Below are positions 16,827-25,114 of a stretch of DNA of 64,000 nucleotides, piece by piece. The DNA is from Paraplanobispora siamensis. GTDB taxonomy: Bacteria; Actinomycetota; Actinomycetes; Streptosporangiales; Streptosporangiaceae. The notes beneath the pieces were generated by a model that was not told where the DNA came from, did no database searches, and worked only from the letters and a program-made list of their open reading frames with translations. Made by a program: the position numbers and the translations under genes. The stretch covers positions 55,631-119,630 of the forward strand of contig NZ_BOOJ01000010.1 in NCBI RefSeq assembly GCF_016863175.1. Direction: 5' to 3'. The first letter of the stretch is position 1. The number at the start of each line of letters is the position of its first letter.

Positions 16827-17813
16827 TCAGGCGGAGGGGCGGAAGGCCCGGCGGTAGGCCGACGGGGAGGTGCGCATCGCCCTGCCGAAGTGGTGGCGGA
16901 AGGTCGCCGGGCTGTCGAAGCCGACCGCGGCGGCGATCTCCTCGACCGGGGCGGCGGTGGACTCCAGCAGGGTGAGACTGGCCGCGATCCGCTGGGAGAT
17001 GACCCAGCGCAGCGGGCTGGTGCCGGTCTGGCGGCCGAAGTGACGGATGAAGGTCCGCTGCGACATGCGGGCGGCCCCGGCCAGGTCGGCGACCGTGAGG
17101 GGCTCGGATAGGTGTTCAAGGGCCCAGTCCATCGCGGCGGCCACGGCGTCGTCGTCCTCCACCGGAGCGACGGCCGCCTCGACGAACTGGGCCTGGCCGC
17201 CGTCCCGGTGCGGCGGGATGACCAGCCGGCGCGCGACCGTGTTGGCCACGCCCGGCCCGTGGTCCCTGCGCACGAGGTGGACCAGCAGGTCCAGCCCGGC
17301 CGCGCTGCCCGCGCTGGTCAGCACGTCGCCGCCGTCCACGTAGAGCACGTCGGGGTTCACCCGCACGCGGGGGAACCTGCGCTGGAGCAGTTCGGCGTAC
17401 CGCCAGTGGGTCGTCGCCTCCCGCCCGTCCAGCAGTCCCGCGGCGGCCAGCGCGAAGGCGCCCGAGCAGATCGACACGATCCTCGCGCCCCGCTCCCGCG
17501 CGGCCCGCAGCGCGGCGGTCACCCCGGGGGAGACCTCGCCCCGTACGTCCGGGACCCCGGGGACGATCACCGTGTCCGCCGCGGCCAGCGTCTCGAGCCC
17601 GTGCTCGGCCCGCATGGTGAAGCCGCCCACGACCCGCAGGTCGGCGGGGGTCTCGGCGCAGACCGTGAGGTCGTACCAGGGCACCTCCAGCTCGGGGCGG
17701 GGGATGCCGAAGATCTCCACCACGCATCCCAGCTCGAAGGGGGCCATGCCGTCGAAGGCCAGGACGGAGACCGCGTGGCGCGGGCGGCGCGGCGCGGGCA
17801 GGGGGAGCAGCAT
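16827..17813 (-). CDS. GlxA family transcriptional regulator (DJ-1/PfpI plus AraC HTH)
   Basis: The 328-residue protein has an N-terminal DJ-1/PfpI-like domain (about residues 12-180, with ICSGAFALAAAGLL at the nucleophile elbow) and a C-terminal AraC double HTH (LTVADLAGAARMSQRTFIRHF, then FDSPATFRHHFG). The DJ-1 part probably binds a small ligand rather than acting as a protease. TAAGAT on the minus strand (17825-17820) ends 6 nt before the ATG and there is no Shine-Dalgarno, so the mRNA is probably leaderless. It is divergent from a rhodanese gene that is its likeliest target. Confidence 0.87.
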   Translation of the reverse strand: MLLPLPAPRRPRHAVSVLAFDGMAPFELGCVVEIFGIPRPELEVPWYDLTVCAETPADLRVVGGFTMRAEHGLETLAAADTVIVPGVPDVRGEVSPGVTAALRAARERGARIVSICSGAFALAAAGLLDGREATTHWRYAELLQRRFPRVRVNPDVLYVDGGDVLTSAGSAAGLDLLVHLVRRDHGPGVANTVARRLVIPPHRDGGQAQFVEAAVAPVEDDDAVAAAMDWALEHLSEPLTVADLAGAARMSQRTFIRHFGRQTGTSPLRWVISQRIAASLTLLESTAAPVEEIAAAVGFDSPATFRHHFGRAMRTSPSAYRRAFRPSA

Positions 17814-17819
17814 GGCGAA

Positions 17820-17825
17820 ATCTTA
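17820..17825 (-). promoter_or_regulatory. -10 element for leaderless GlxA-type regulator
   Basis: TAAGAT read on the minus strand, 6 nt upstream of the ATG at 17813, with no ribosome binding site in between. I see no convincing -35. Confidence 0.45.
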
Positions 17826-17966
17826 GCGATAAGCGGCATTCACGCCACTGGTGCCGGTCGGCCCGGTGCCAGCAGCATTTCCCTGTCGCCCTTCCCGCTC
17901 TGCGGGGAGGGCCGCCGGGCCCGACGACAGACCCGACCGTCCCGACCCTCTCGACAGAAAGGCCGG

Positions 17967-18542
17967 ATGATGTCCGCCGCTTCCGTTCCCGCCCCCGCCC
18001 CCGCCCCCGCCGCCTCCGCGCAGGCCGTACCCGGATCCACCGCCGTACAGGCCGAACCCGCCGCGCCCGGGCAGGCTGCGCCCCGCTCCGCCGTCACGGC
18101 CGTCCCGGCTGCCGGGAACGCCGCCGCGCTCGCCCACTTCGCCGCCCGTCTGGCGTTCGAGACCGACGTGTCCGACGTCGCCGCCGCGCTGGCCGCCGGG
18201 GCCGGCGACGTCATCGTGATCGATTCCCGCAGCCGGGAGAGCTGGGAGCAGGGCCGCATCGAGGGCGCCGTGCACCTGCCCACCGCCGAGATCGCCGCCC
18301 GCGCGGCCGGGACGGTCCCCGCCGGGGTGACCGTGGTGACCTACTGCTGGGGCCCCGGCTGCAACGGCGCCACCCGGGCCGCCCTGGAGTTCGCCCGGCT
18401 CGGCTATCCGGTCAAGGAGATGCTGGGCGGCTTCGAGTACTGGGCCCGCGAGGGCTTCCCGGTGGAGACCGCCGACGGCGTCTCCCGCCGGCCGGCCGAC
18501 CCCCTGACCGCCCCGGTCTCCGGCGTCGCCTGCGCCTGCTGA
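17967..18542 (+). CDS. Rhodanese-like domain protein
   Basis: The 191-residue protein has an N-terminal Ala/Pro-rich segment of about 45 residues, then one rhodanese domain: DVIVIDSRSRESWEQGRIEGAVHLP, and active-site loop YCWGPGCNGATRAA with the catalytic Cys first in the loop and a second Cys four residues later. Such proteins carry persulfide sulfur in transfer reactions. The C-terminus ends in CAC, adding two more Cys. It is divergent from the GlxA regulator across a 153-bp gap. The adjacent ATG codons at 17967 and 17970 are equivalent start choices. Confidence 0.85.
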   Translation: MMSAASVPAPAPAPAASAQAVPGSTAVQAEPAAPGQAAPRSAVTAVPAAGNAAALAHFAARLAFETDVSDVAAALAAGAGDVIVIDSRSRESWEQGRIEGAVHLPTAEIAARAAGTVPAGVTVVTYCWGPGCNGATRAALEFARLGYPVKEMLGGFEYWAREGFPVETADGVSRRPADPLTAPVSGVACAC

Positions 18543-18629
18543 CCCCGGCCGTACCGGCGGCGCGAGACCATCGATCTTCGGTTCCGATTCCCCGGGACAA
18601 TCCGGGGTTCGGAAGGAAGGATGGTTCTC

Positions 18630-19163
18630 ATGAACGAGATGCTGTCGCGTGCGGCCGCTCGCACGGTGAACGTGGTCCGCGGGATCCGGGAGGACCAGTA
18701 CGGCCTGCCGACCCCCTGCGCCGAGTACGACGTCCGGACCCTGCTCGGTCACCTGTCCTGGGTGGCGCTGATGTTCGAGGCGCTGGCCGACAAGAAGCCC
18801 ATGCCGCCGGAGGACAACGAGCCCGGGGCCCTCGAGAGCAGGGTCGAGGGGATGGTCGCGGGCTGGTCGAAGCAGGAGGCGTTCGAGGGGGAGAGCCCCG
18901 GGATGGGGCTGCCGATGACCGTGGTCTTCCAGATGGGCCTGGGCGACCTGGTCTTCCACGGCTGGGACCTGGCCAGAGCCACCGGGCAGGACTACGAGGT
19001 GGACAAGGAGACCGGCGAGGCGATGTTCGTCTACGCCGAGCAGATGGCCCCGATGGCCCGGCAGAACGGGGTGTTCGGCGACGAGGTCGCCGTGCCGCAG
19101 GACGCCCCGCACTTCGAGCGCGCCCTCGGGCTGACCGGCCGGGACCCCGGCTGGAAGCCCTGA
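18630..19163 (+). CDS. TIGR03086-type mycothiol-isomerase-like protein (DinB/MDMPI fold)
   Basis: The 177-residue protein carries LPTPCAEYDVRTLLGHL near the N-terminus and DLVFHGWDLARATG in the middle. These are the metal-binding helix motifs of TIGR03086 and mycothiol-dependent maleylpyruvate isomerase N-terminal domains. The family probably works with mycothiol, but most members have no assigned reaction. ATG 18630 is chosen because GGAAGGAAGG ends 9 nt upstream, whereas it abuts the ATG at 18621. Confidence 0.82.
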   Translation: MNEMLSRAAARTVNVVRGIREDQYGLPTPCAEYDVRTLLGHLSWVALMFEALADKKPMPPEDNEPGALESRVEGMVAGWSKQEAFEGESPGMGLPMTVVFQMGLGDLVFHGWDLARATGQDYEVDKETGEAMFVYAEQMAPMARQNGVFGDEVAVPQDAPHFERALGLTGRDPGWKP

Positions 19164-19229
19164 TCACGCGCCGAACACGGTTCGCACTCGCTTGGGTCAA
19201 GCACCCGGCCCGTGTGCGGGATTCGTCGT

Positions 19230-19258
19230 CGTAGGAGGTGACACGCATCCTACGGAGG
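19230..19258 (+). promoter_or_regulatory. Stem-loop overlapping tandem ribosome binding sites
   Basis: CGTAGGA (19230-19236) pairs perfectly with TCCTACG (19248-19254). The 5' arm contains part of AGGAGG (19233-19238) and the 3' arm abuts GGAGG (19254-19258), which is 4 nt from the ATG of the vWA gene. The geometry could occlude or expose a ribosome site. Confidence 0.4.
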
Positions 19259-19262
19259 CGAT

Positions 19263-20777
19263 ATGAGATCACGTCCGTTCGTCATCGCTTGTGCCGTTCT
19301 CGCTTTGCTGTCCGCCGCCGCCTGTGGCGGGGCGGACAGCTCGGGCGGCCGATCCGTCAACGTGCCCTCGATGGACGCCGAGGCCGCCCGGCCCGCGCCG
19401 CCTGAGGCGTCGGCCGGGGGGAACGACTCGGCCACCGTGCGGGAGAGCCCGCGCGAGGAGAGCGAGAAGCCGGACACCGGTGCCGAGCAGATCTCCACCT
19501 TCGCCCTCGACGTGGACACCGCCTCCTACGGCTACGCCCGGCGGACCATCCAGGAGGGCCGCCTGCCCGAGCCCTCCCAGGTCCGGCCCGAGGAGTTCGT
19601 CAACTCCTTCCGGCAGGACTATCCGGAGCCGGGTGACGACGGCTTCGCCGTACACGTCGACGGTGCCAGGACGCCCGAGGAGGGCACCGCGCTGGTCCGG
19701 GTCGGCCTGCAGACGCGCAGGGCCGATCCGGAGGCGCGGCGCCCGGCGAACCTGACCTTCGTGGTGGACGTGTCCGGCTCGATGGGCGAGCCCGGGCGGC
19801 TCGACCTGGTCAAGGAGGCCCTGCACAAGCTCGTCGACCAGCTCGGCCCGGGGGACCAGATCTCGATCGTGGCCTTCAGCGACCAGGCCGAGACGGTCGT
19901 CGCCATGACCCCGGCGACCGACGGGGACAGGCTGCACTCGGCCGTCGACGGCCTCGCCGTACAGGACTCGACGAACGTGGAGGCGGGCCTGACCAGCGGC
20001 TACACCGAGGCCTCCCGGACGTTCAGGTCCATGGCCACCAACCGGGTCATCCTGCTGTCGGACGGTCTGGCCAACACCGGCGACACGAGCTGGCAGGGCA
20101 TCCTGGACCGGGTGAGGGAGTACGCCGGCAAGGAGATCACCCTGCTGTGCGTGGGCGTCGGCCGCGAGTACGGCGACGAGCTGATGGAGCAGCTCGCCGA
20201 CAACGGCGACGGCGCCGCCGTCTACGTCAGCTCGGTCGACGACGCGCGCAAGGTCTTCGTCGAGCAGCTCGCCACCACCCTCGACCTGCGGGCCCGCGAC
20301 GCCAAGGCGCAGGTCGTCTTCAACCCCTCGGTGGTGGAGTCCTACCGCCTCGTCGGCTACGAGAACCGCGAGCTGGCGACCGAGGACTTCCGCGACGACG
20401 CCAAGGACGGCGGCGAGATCGGTCCCGGCCACTCGGTGACGGCCCTGTACCGCGTACGGCTGCGCGAGGGCGCCTCGGGCCGGCTCGGCACGGCGACCGT
20501 ACGCTGGCAGGACCCCGACACCCGCCGCCCCACCGAGGCCGGCCGGTCCCTGGACGCGGCGGACCTGTCGCCCTCCCTGTGGGAGTCGGCCTCGCCGAGG
20601 TTCCAGGTCGACGTGGTGGCGGCGGCGTTCGCCGAGCACCTGCGCACCCGCGAGTCGCTGGCCGGAGTGGCGACCGCCGACCTGGCCGGCCACGCCACCC
20701 GCCTGGCGAGGACCACCGAGGACCCGATGGTGACCGAACTCGCCGACCTGATCGGCAGGGCCGCGACACTCGGCTGA
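19263..20777 (+). CDS. YfbK-like vWA-domain lipoprotein
   Basis: The 504-residue protein has an N-terminal signal ending in a Cys (Cys21) consistent with lipoprotein processing, although the AAAC lipobox is weak. A YfbK-type N-terminal region follows (TFALDVDTASYGYARR, RPEEFVNSF), then a vWA domain with MIDAS motif DVSGSMGE, then a C-terminal DUF3520-like part (YENRELATEDFRDD, SVTALYRVRL). vWA domains bind divalent metal and mediate protein contacts. Extracellular anchoring is predicted; the partner is unknown. Confidence 0.87.
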   Translation: MRSRPFVIACAVLALLSAAACGGADSSGGRSVNVPSMDAEAARPAPPEASAGGNDSATVRESPREESEKPDTGAEQISTFALDVDTASYGYARRTIQEGRLPEPSQVRPEEFVNSFRQDYPEPGDDGFAVHVDGARTPEEGTALVRVGLQTRRADPEARRPANLTFVVDVSGSMGEPGRLDLVKEALHKLVDQLGPGDQISIVAFSDQAETVVAMTPATDGDRLHSAVDGLAVQDSTNVEAGLTSGYTEASRTFRSMATNRVILLSDGLANTGDTSWQGILDRVREYAGKEITLLCVGVGREYGDELMEQLADNGDGAAVYVSSVDDARKVFVEQLATTLDLRARDAKAQVVFNPSVVESYRLVGYENRELATEDFRDDAKDGGEIGPGHSVTALYRVRLREGASGRLGTATVRWQDPDTRRPTEAGRSLDAADLSPSLWESASPRFQVDVVAAAFAEHLRTRESLAGVATADLAGHATRLARTTEDPMVTELADLIGRAATLG

Positions 20778-20898
20778 CCGAGCGGGTACGGCACCGCATA
20801 CGACCGGACTCGCTCCGCGCCTCGCGGTTACGGGGTGCGGAGCGTTGTCCTATACACTGGCGGGGTGCCGCAGGGGTGAACGCCCCGGTGGTCACCCA

Positions 20899-20971
20899 GG
20901 GGCTATGGCGCAGCTGGTAGCGCGCCTCCATGGCATGGAGGAGGTCTGGGGTTCGAATCCCCATAGCTCCA
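20899..20971 (+). tRNA. tRNA-Ala (anticodon GGC)
   Basis: The 73-nt sequence folds as a cloverleaf. Acceptor GGGGCTA pairs with TAGCTCC with one G-U. The anticodon stem is CCTCC/GGAGG with loop ATGGCAT (anticodon GGC at 20932-20934). The T arm is GGGGTTCGAATCCCC. The discriminator is A, and CCA is not encoded. Confidence 0.95.
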
Positions 20972-20985
20972 CAGCGTGAAGCAGC

Positions 20986-21030
20986 CGAGATCCCGTCCGA
21001 TCACTTCGATCGGGCGGGATCTCGCCGTTT
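20986..21030 (+). terminator. Strong intrinsic terminator after tRNA-Ala
   Basis: GAGATCCCGTCCGATC (20987-21002) pairs with GATCGGGCGGGATCTC (21008-21023) around a 5-nt loop with one G-U pair, extended by one more C-G. CGTTTT follows, giving a short U-tract. This is a classical rho-independent terminator. Confidence 0.85.
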
Positions 21031-21085
21031 TCCGCCTCTCCACCACCGCCGATCGATCCGGCACCGGGCGGGACGGTCTGCGATC

Positions 21086-22714
21086 TCAGTAGGCGCGTTC
21101 GACCCGGCCTTCGTGCCAGACCGGCTCGTCGCTCTCGTAGACCGTCCCGTCGGCGGCGAAGATCAGGAAGCGGTCGAAGTCGGCGGCGAACCAGCGGTCG
21201 TGGGTGACGGCCAGCACGGTGCCGGAGAAGGAGGCCAGGCCCTGCTGCAGGGCCTCGGCGCTGGCCAGGTCCAGGTTGTCGGTGGGCTCGTCCAGCAGCA
21301 GAAGGGTGGCACCGGACAGCTCCAGCAGCAGGATCTGCAGCCGGGCCTGCTGGCCGCCCGACAGCGTCTCGAACCGCTGGCCGGCCGCGGGGGCGAGCTC
21401 GTAGCGGGCCAGGGTGGCCATCGCCTCGTTCAGCGTGAGCGCATGACCGGTCATGACCAGCTCGGCCGGAGTGTGACCGTGCAGATCAGGCCGGGCGTGG
21501 GTCTGCACGAACCTGCCGGGCGCCACGCGCGCTCCCAGCCGCACCGAACCGCTGTGCCGCACGGCGGGCACCGCGCCGTCGGCGGCCTGCTCCAGCAGTT
21601 GCAGGAAGGTGGACTTGCCCGAGCCGTTGGAGCCGAGCACCCCGACGCGCTCGCCGTACCAGATCTCCGCGTCGAACGGCCGCATCAGACCGGTGAGCTC
21701 CAGGTTCCGGCAGATGACGGCGCGTTTGCCGGTACGGCCGCCGCGCAGCCGGATCCGCACGTTCTGCGCCCTGGGCGGGCGCTGGGGCGGACCGGTCTCC
21801 TCGAAGCGGCTCAGCCGGGTGCGCGCGGCCCGGTAGGCCGAGGACAGCGCGTCGTTGCTGGCCGCGGTCTGCTGCAGGGTGCGCACCAGCTGCTTGAGCT
21901 TGGCGTGCTCCTCGTTCCAGCGGCGGCGCCGTTCCTCCAGGCGGCTGATGCGCTCCCGGCGGGCCTCGGCGTAGGTGGCGAAGCCCTCGCCGTGGATCCA
22001 GACGCCCCGGTCCTCCACGGTCACGATGCGGTCGGCGGCCTCAGCCAGGAGCCGGCGGTCGTGGGAGACCAGCAGCACGGTCTTGGCCGTGGCCCGCAGC
22101 CGGGCCTCCAGCCACTGCTTGCCGGGCACGTCCAGGTAGTTGTCCGGCTCGTCCAGCAGCAGGACCTCGTCCGGGCCGCGCAGCAGGGCCTCCAGGGCGA
22201 GGCGCTTCTGCTCACCCCCTGACAGGGAGGTCACCGGGCGGTCCCGGATCGCGTCGTAGGGCGGGCCCACGGACTCTGTGGCGCACACGTCCCAGACGAC
22301 CTCCATGTCGTAGCCGCCGGCGTCGGCGTAGTCGGCGGCGGCCTGCGCGTAGGCCAGCTGCGCCGCCTCGTCGTCGCGGGCGGCCAGTGCCGCCTCCGCC
22401 TGCTCCAGGGCCGCGGCGGCGGCCCGGACCCGGTCCGGCGCCACCGACAGCAGCAGGTCGTGCACGCTCCGGTCGTCGCGGACGCCGCCGATGAACTGCC
22501 GCATCACCCCCAGCCCTCCGGAGGAGACCACGCGGCCGTCGTCCGGTCGCAGATCTCCGGCGATCAGCCTCAGCAGGGTGGTCTTGCCCGCGCCGTTCGG
22601 CCCCACGAGGGCGGCCTTGACCCCGTCGCCGACGCGGAACGACACCTCGCGCAGGAGCAGTCGCCCGTCCGGCAGCACATAGGTCAGCCGGTCCACCTCG
22701 ACGTGTCCTGCCAC
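21086..22714 (-). CDS. ABC-F family ATPase (possible ribosome-protection resistance factor)
   Basis: The 542-residue soluble protein has two ABC cassettes: Walker A GPNGAGKTT and GSNGSGKST, signatures LSGGEQKR and LSGGQQAR. An Arg/Glu-rich interdomain linker (ERISRLEERRRRWNEEH) is typical of ABC-F. These proteins act on the ribosome E site; some confer macrolide, lincosamide or pleuromutilin resistance, others tune translation. Control by a divergent TetR with a palindromic operator favours an inducible resistance-type role. The GTG at 22714 is set by GGGAGG 4 nt upstream. Confidence 0.87.
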   Translation of the reverse strand: MAGHVEVDRLTYVLPDGRLLLREVSFRVGDGVKAALVGPNGAGKTTLLRLIAGDLRPDDGRVVSSGGLGVMRQFIGGVRDDRSVHDLLLSVAPDRVRAAAAALEQAEAALAARDDEAAQLAYAQAAADYADAGGYDMEVVWDVCATESVGPPYDAIRDRPVTSLSGGEQKRLALEALLRGPDEVLLLDEPDNYLDVPGKQWLEARLRATAKTVLLVSHDRRLLAEAADRIVTVEDRGVWIHGEGFATYAEARRERISRLEERRRRWNEEHAKLKQLVRTLQQTAASNDALSSAYRAARTRLSRFEETGPPQRPPRAQNVRIRLRGGRTGKRAVICRNLELTGLMRPFDAEIWYGERVGVLGSNGSGKSTFLQLLEQAADGAVPAVRHSGSVRLGARVAPGRFVQTHARPDLHGHTPAELVMTGHALTLNEAMATLARYELAPAAGQRFETLSGGQQARLQILLLELSGATLLLLDEPTDNLDLASAEALQQGLASFSGTVLAVTHDRWFAADFDRFLIFAADGTVYESDEPVWHEGRVERAY

Positions 22715-22757
22715 GGCGCCTCCCTGATACGGGCTTCCCACGCTTCCGGATCGGTGT

Positions 22758-22770
22758 TCTAGTGACTAGA
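22758..22770. promoter_or_regulatory. Palindromic operator TCTAGT-G-ACTAGA
   Basis: A perfect 13-bp dyad lies in the 97-bp gap between the divergent ABC-F and TetR genes. The half-site ACTAGA recurs downstream (from 22797), overlapping a CATACT -10-like sequence (22794-22799) before the TetR GTG. It is a likely shared operator. Confidence 0.6.
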
Positions 22771-22811
22771 CCAACGATCCGGTACCCGATCCTCATACTA
22801 GACTCACGCCC

Positions 22812-23549
22812 GTGGACACGAGCAAGACAGATCAGGGAGCACGTCGCGCGGGAGCGGCAGGGGACGTATGGCTGCGGCCGTCTGCGCGAACGGGACGCGA
22901 CGCCCCGCCGCTCAGCCGGGACCGGATCGTCCAGGAGGCCGTGGCCCTCCTGGACGCCGAAGGCGCCGACCGGCTGACCATGCGACGCCTGGCCGAGCGG
23001 CTGGGCACCGGCTCCACCACGCTGTACTGGCATGTGAAGACCAAGGACGACGTCCTCGATCTCGCCCTGGATGCGATCTTCGCCGAGGTCGGGATCCCGC
23101 CGAAGAGCGACGAGGGGTGGCGCGCCGACGTCACCGCGCTGATCAACGGATGGCGCGCGGTCCTGCTGAGGCACTCCTGGTCGGCGGCGCTGCTGAGCCG
23201 TCCGATGCTGGGCCCCAACGTGCTGGCCCGCACCGAGTTCCTGTACGCGACCCTCCTGGAGGCCGGGGTCGTCGAACCCCGCCTCACCGCCGCGGCGTAC
23301 GGGCTGTCCAACTACGTCATCGGCTCCGGGCTGATGCAGGCCACCTGGCCGGCCGACGCGGAACGGGATGTGCGGAGCGCCGCCCGGGAGTATCTGGACG
23401 CCAACCGGGAGCGCTACCCGGCTCTCGCCGCCCACGGCCCTCTCGTCGTGGAAGGCGACTGGGACGCCGGTTTCGCTCTCGGCCTGACCTGGCTTCTCGA
23501 CGGTATCGAGGCCGGCATCGCCGGTGCCGGTGGTGCGGCGCGAGCGTGA
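22812..23549 (+). CDS. TetR family regulator (TetR_C type)
   Basis: The 245-residue protein has a basic N-terminal tail of about 30 residues, HTH LTMRRLAERLGTGSTTLYWHV, and a TetR_C ligand domain. It is divergent from the ABC-F gene with a palindrome between, so it is the likely repressor of both. The GTG at 22812 has no clear Shine-Dalgarno and lies 12 nt after CATACT, consistent with a nearly leaderless message; an internal start nearer the HTH cannot be excluded. Confidence 0.87.
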   Translation: MDTSKTDQGARRAGAAGDVWLRPSARTGRDAPPLSRDRIVQEAVALLDAEGADRLTMRRLAERLGTGSTTLYWHVKTKDDVLDLALDAIFAEVGIPPKSDEGWRADVTALINGWRAVLLRHSWSAALLSRPMLGPNVLARTEFLYATLLEAGVVEPRLTAAAYGLSNYVIGSGLMQATWPADAERDVRSAAREYLDANRERYPALAAHGPLVVEGDWDAGFALGLTWLLDGIEAGIAGAGGAARA

Positions 23550-23566
23550 GACGGCCGAGAGCCCGT

Positions 23567-23583
23567 CCGATCACCCGGATCGG
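23567..23583. terminator. Short hairpin at the convergent end of TetR and GNAT genes
   Basis: CCGATC (23567-23572) and GATCGG (23578-23583) with a 5-nt loop lie 18 nt after the TetR stop and include the GNAT stop codon. The flanks match the terminator core at 20994-21017. Confidence 0.4.
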
Positions 23584-24080
23584 GCCGTCCTGCGATAGCG
23601 GACCATCGGGCCCAGCAGGCCGGGCACCGTCGCGAACGGCGTCATGCCGAGCCGCTCGACGACCGCGATCGAGGTGACGTTGCCCTCGTCGACCTCCGCC
23701 AGCACCTCGGGTAGTCCGAGAGGACCGAGAGCGTATTCCACCACCGCGCCGGCGGCCTCGGTGGCGTATCCCCTGCCCCACACGGCCGGCGCCAGACTGT
23801 AGACGACCTCGAGCCCGAGCTGCTCCAGCGGCCGCAGTCCGGCTGTGCCGACCACGTCGGGTCTCTCCTTCTGCCGGATCAGCCACAGCCCGTAACCCGC
23901 TGCGGCGAAGTCCCGCGTGCTGTCCCCGATGACCTTGGTGATCTCCGCATCGGACAGGACCGCCCCGTCGAAGAGGAAGCGTCGCACTTCCTCGCTGTTC
24001 CAGTGGTCCGTCAATCGGGCCCGGTCGTGCAGGGTGGCCGGACGCAGGACCAGGCGCTCCGTCGTCAGGACGTGATTCAT
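23571..24080 (-). CDS. GNAT family N-acetyltransferase (RimJ/RimL-like)
   Basis: The 169-residue protein starts LTTERLVLRPATLHD and has motif A region VVYSLAPAVWGRGYATEA (acetyl-CoA pyrophosphate loop), followed by VDEGNVTSIAVVERLGM. These are the marks of the Acetyltransf_3 branch that acetylates protein N-termini or small amines. The substrate is unknown. ATG 24080 is chosen because it precedes the conserved TERLVLRP strand; upstream in-frame sequence is not family-like. The stop codon lies in a terminator-like hairpin. Confidence 0.83.
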   Translation of the reverse strand: MNHVLTTERLVLRPATLHDRARLTDHWNSEEVRRFLFDGAVLSDAEITKVIGDSTRDFAAAGYGLWLIRQKERPDVVGTAGLRPLEQLGLEVVYSLAPAVWGRGYATEAAGAVVEYALGPLGLPEVLAEVDEGNVTSIAVVERLGMTPFATVPGLLGPMVRYRRTARSG

Positions 24081-24203
24081 GACGGCCAAGCTACCGATCA
24101 GGTCATCGAAACCGCTTCCGAGATTCACGTCCCGGGCTCCTTCGATGCGCTCCCGGCCCTGCGCCATTCTCATGTCCCACGGCGTACCGGGCCGGGCACA
24201 CCA

Positions 24204-24953
24204 CTACGGACACGATGGGCAGCACTTTCCATGAGCATCGATCCTCATGGGCGCCTCACCGGGTCGCGGCAGACCGGCGCGGATCGGCGGGCGGCCAACG
24301 CCGCTGCGGCCGGCGGTCATGACGCTGCCCAGCGGATCTCCGTCACCGACCCGATGTGGGGAATGTGGGGCGGCTGCCTGGTGGTGATCGGCCTGTCCAC
24401 CCGGACCCTGACGGGCCTCGACAGGTAGGGAGCGATAGTGCCGCCAAGCTTGCAGGGCCTCGTGGCGACCGGCGCCGGGGTGGGCCGCGTGCCAGTCGCG
24501 AAGGAAGCGGTTGAGCTCGAACTGGGCGCCGATCTGGGAGGGCGGGGCCTGGCGTGTCGCGTGCCAGTGCCGTACGGCCTCACCGAGGGTGCGCCCGGCG
24601 CCGGTGGCGATGAACTCGCGCATCGCGGCGTCGAAGTGGAAGGCGGCACCTATCCGTTCCCGGAAGAAGGCGCGCAGCTGCTGGCTGCAGCGCTGTCCGT
24701 CGGGAAGCACGGTGTCCGGTGTCAACGGCTCGGGCAACCGGGCCGCCGGGGGCCTGCGGGCCGCCGGGGGCGGCTGCGGAAGGGGGCGGCCGTCCAGGGC
24801 CGCCGCCAGACGGGCCAGCAGGTCGTGCTTGCCGCCGCCGGTGCCGGTGCCGATCTGCCGGGCGAAGGCGACCAGCTCGTCCTTGCGCCAGTACCAGCGC
24901 GTCAGCTCCTCTCCGCTCAGATCGGGGGTGAGGGCGGGGCGGAGGTCAGTCAT
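24204..24953 (-). CDS. SAP/DUF6434 domain protein with atypical C-terminal tail
   Basis: The 249-residue protein has an N-terminal LSGEELTRWYWRKDELVAFA and GGGKHDLLARLAAAL, matching the SAP-like helix pair of DUF6434 proteins. FHFDAAMREFIATGAGRTLGEAV, QIGAQFELNRFLRDW and ALQAWRHYRSLPVEAR follow. Family members as I know them end shortly after that last motif, near residue 185. Here the frame continues about 65 residues through His/Pro/Gly-rich sequence, which may be a lost stop or frameshift. SAP motifs often bind nucleic acid; function is unknown. Confidence 0.68.
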   Translation of the reverse strand: MTDLRPALTPDLSGEELTRWYWRKDELVAFARQIGTGTGGGKHDLLARLAAALDGRPLPQPPPAARRPPAARLPEPLTPDTVLPDGQRCSQQLRAFFRERIGAAFHFDAAMREFIATGAGRTLGEAVRHWHATRQAPPSQIGAQFELNRFLRDWHAAHPGAGRHEALQAWRHYRSLPVEARQGPGGQADHHQAAAPHSPHRVGDGDPLGSVMTAGRSGVGRPPIRAGLPRPGEAPMRIDAHGKCCPSCP

Positions 24954-25114
24954 GTCGATGAGCATGGCAGGGAGGCCCGACAATCCCCGGCGCCTCTGCG
25001 ACCGGAGCGCCCGTCCCGGAAAAAAGACGGCGGATCGTGCCGGCCCGCTGTCCGATCCGGCGCATCGGCTCCGACGTCCCAGGCAAATCCGGTCTTCGGA
25101 AAGGACTGCGCACC

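Noticed and set aside
19172..19184. CGAAC-N3-GTTCG as a LexA/SOS box
   Set aside because: The actinobacterial SOS box has a 4-nt centre (CGAAC-N4-GTTCG); here it is 3 nt, and the downstream gene is a vWA lipoprotein, not a repair gene.
20147..20920. Plus-strand frame running from the vWA gene into the tRNA
   Set aside because: Arg-rich shadow frame of the vWA lipoprotein gene; it overlaps the tRNA-Ala.
24231..24428. Plus-strand open frame opposite the tail of the SAP/DUF6434 gene
   Set aside because: Short, no motif, no clear ribosome site. It is more easily explained as a shadow of the atypical minus-strand tail.
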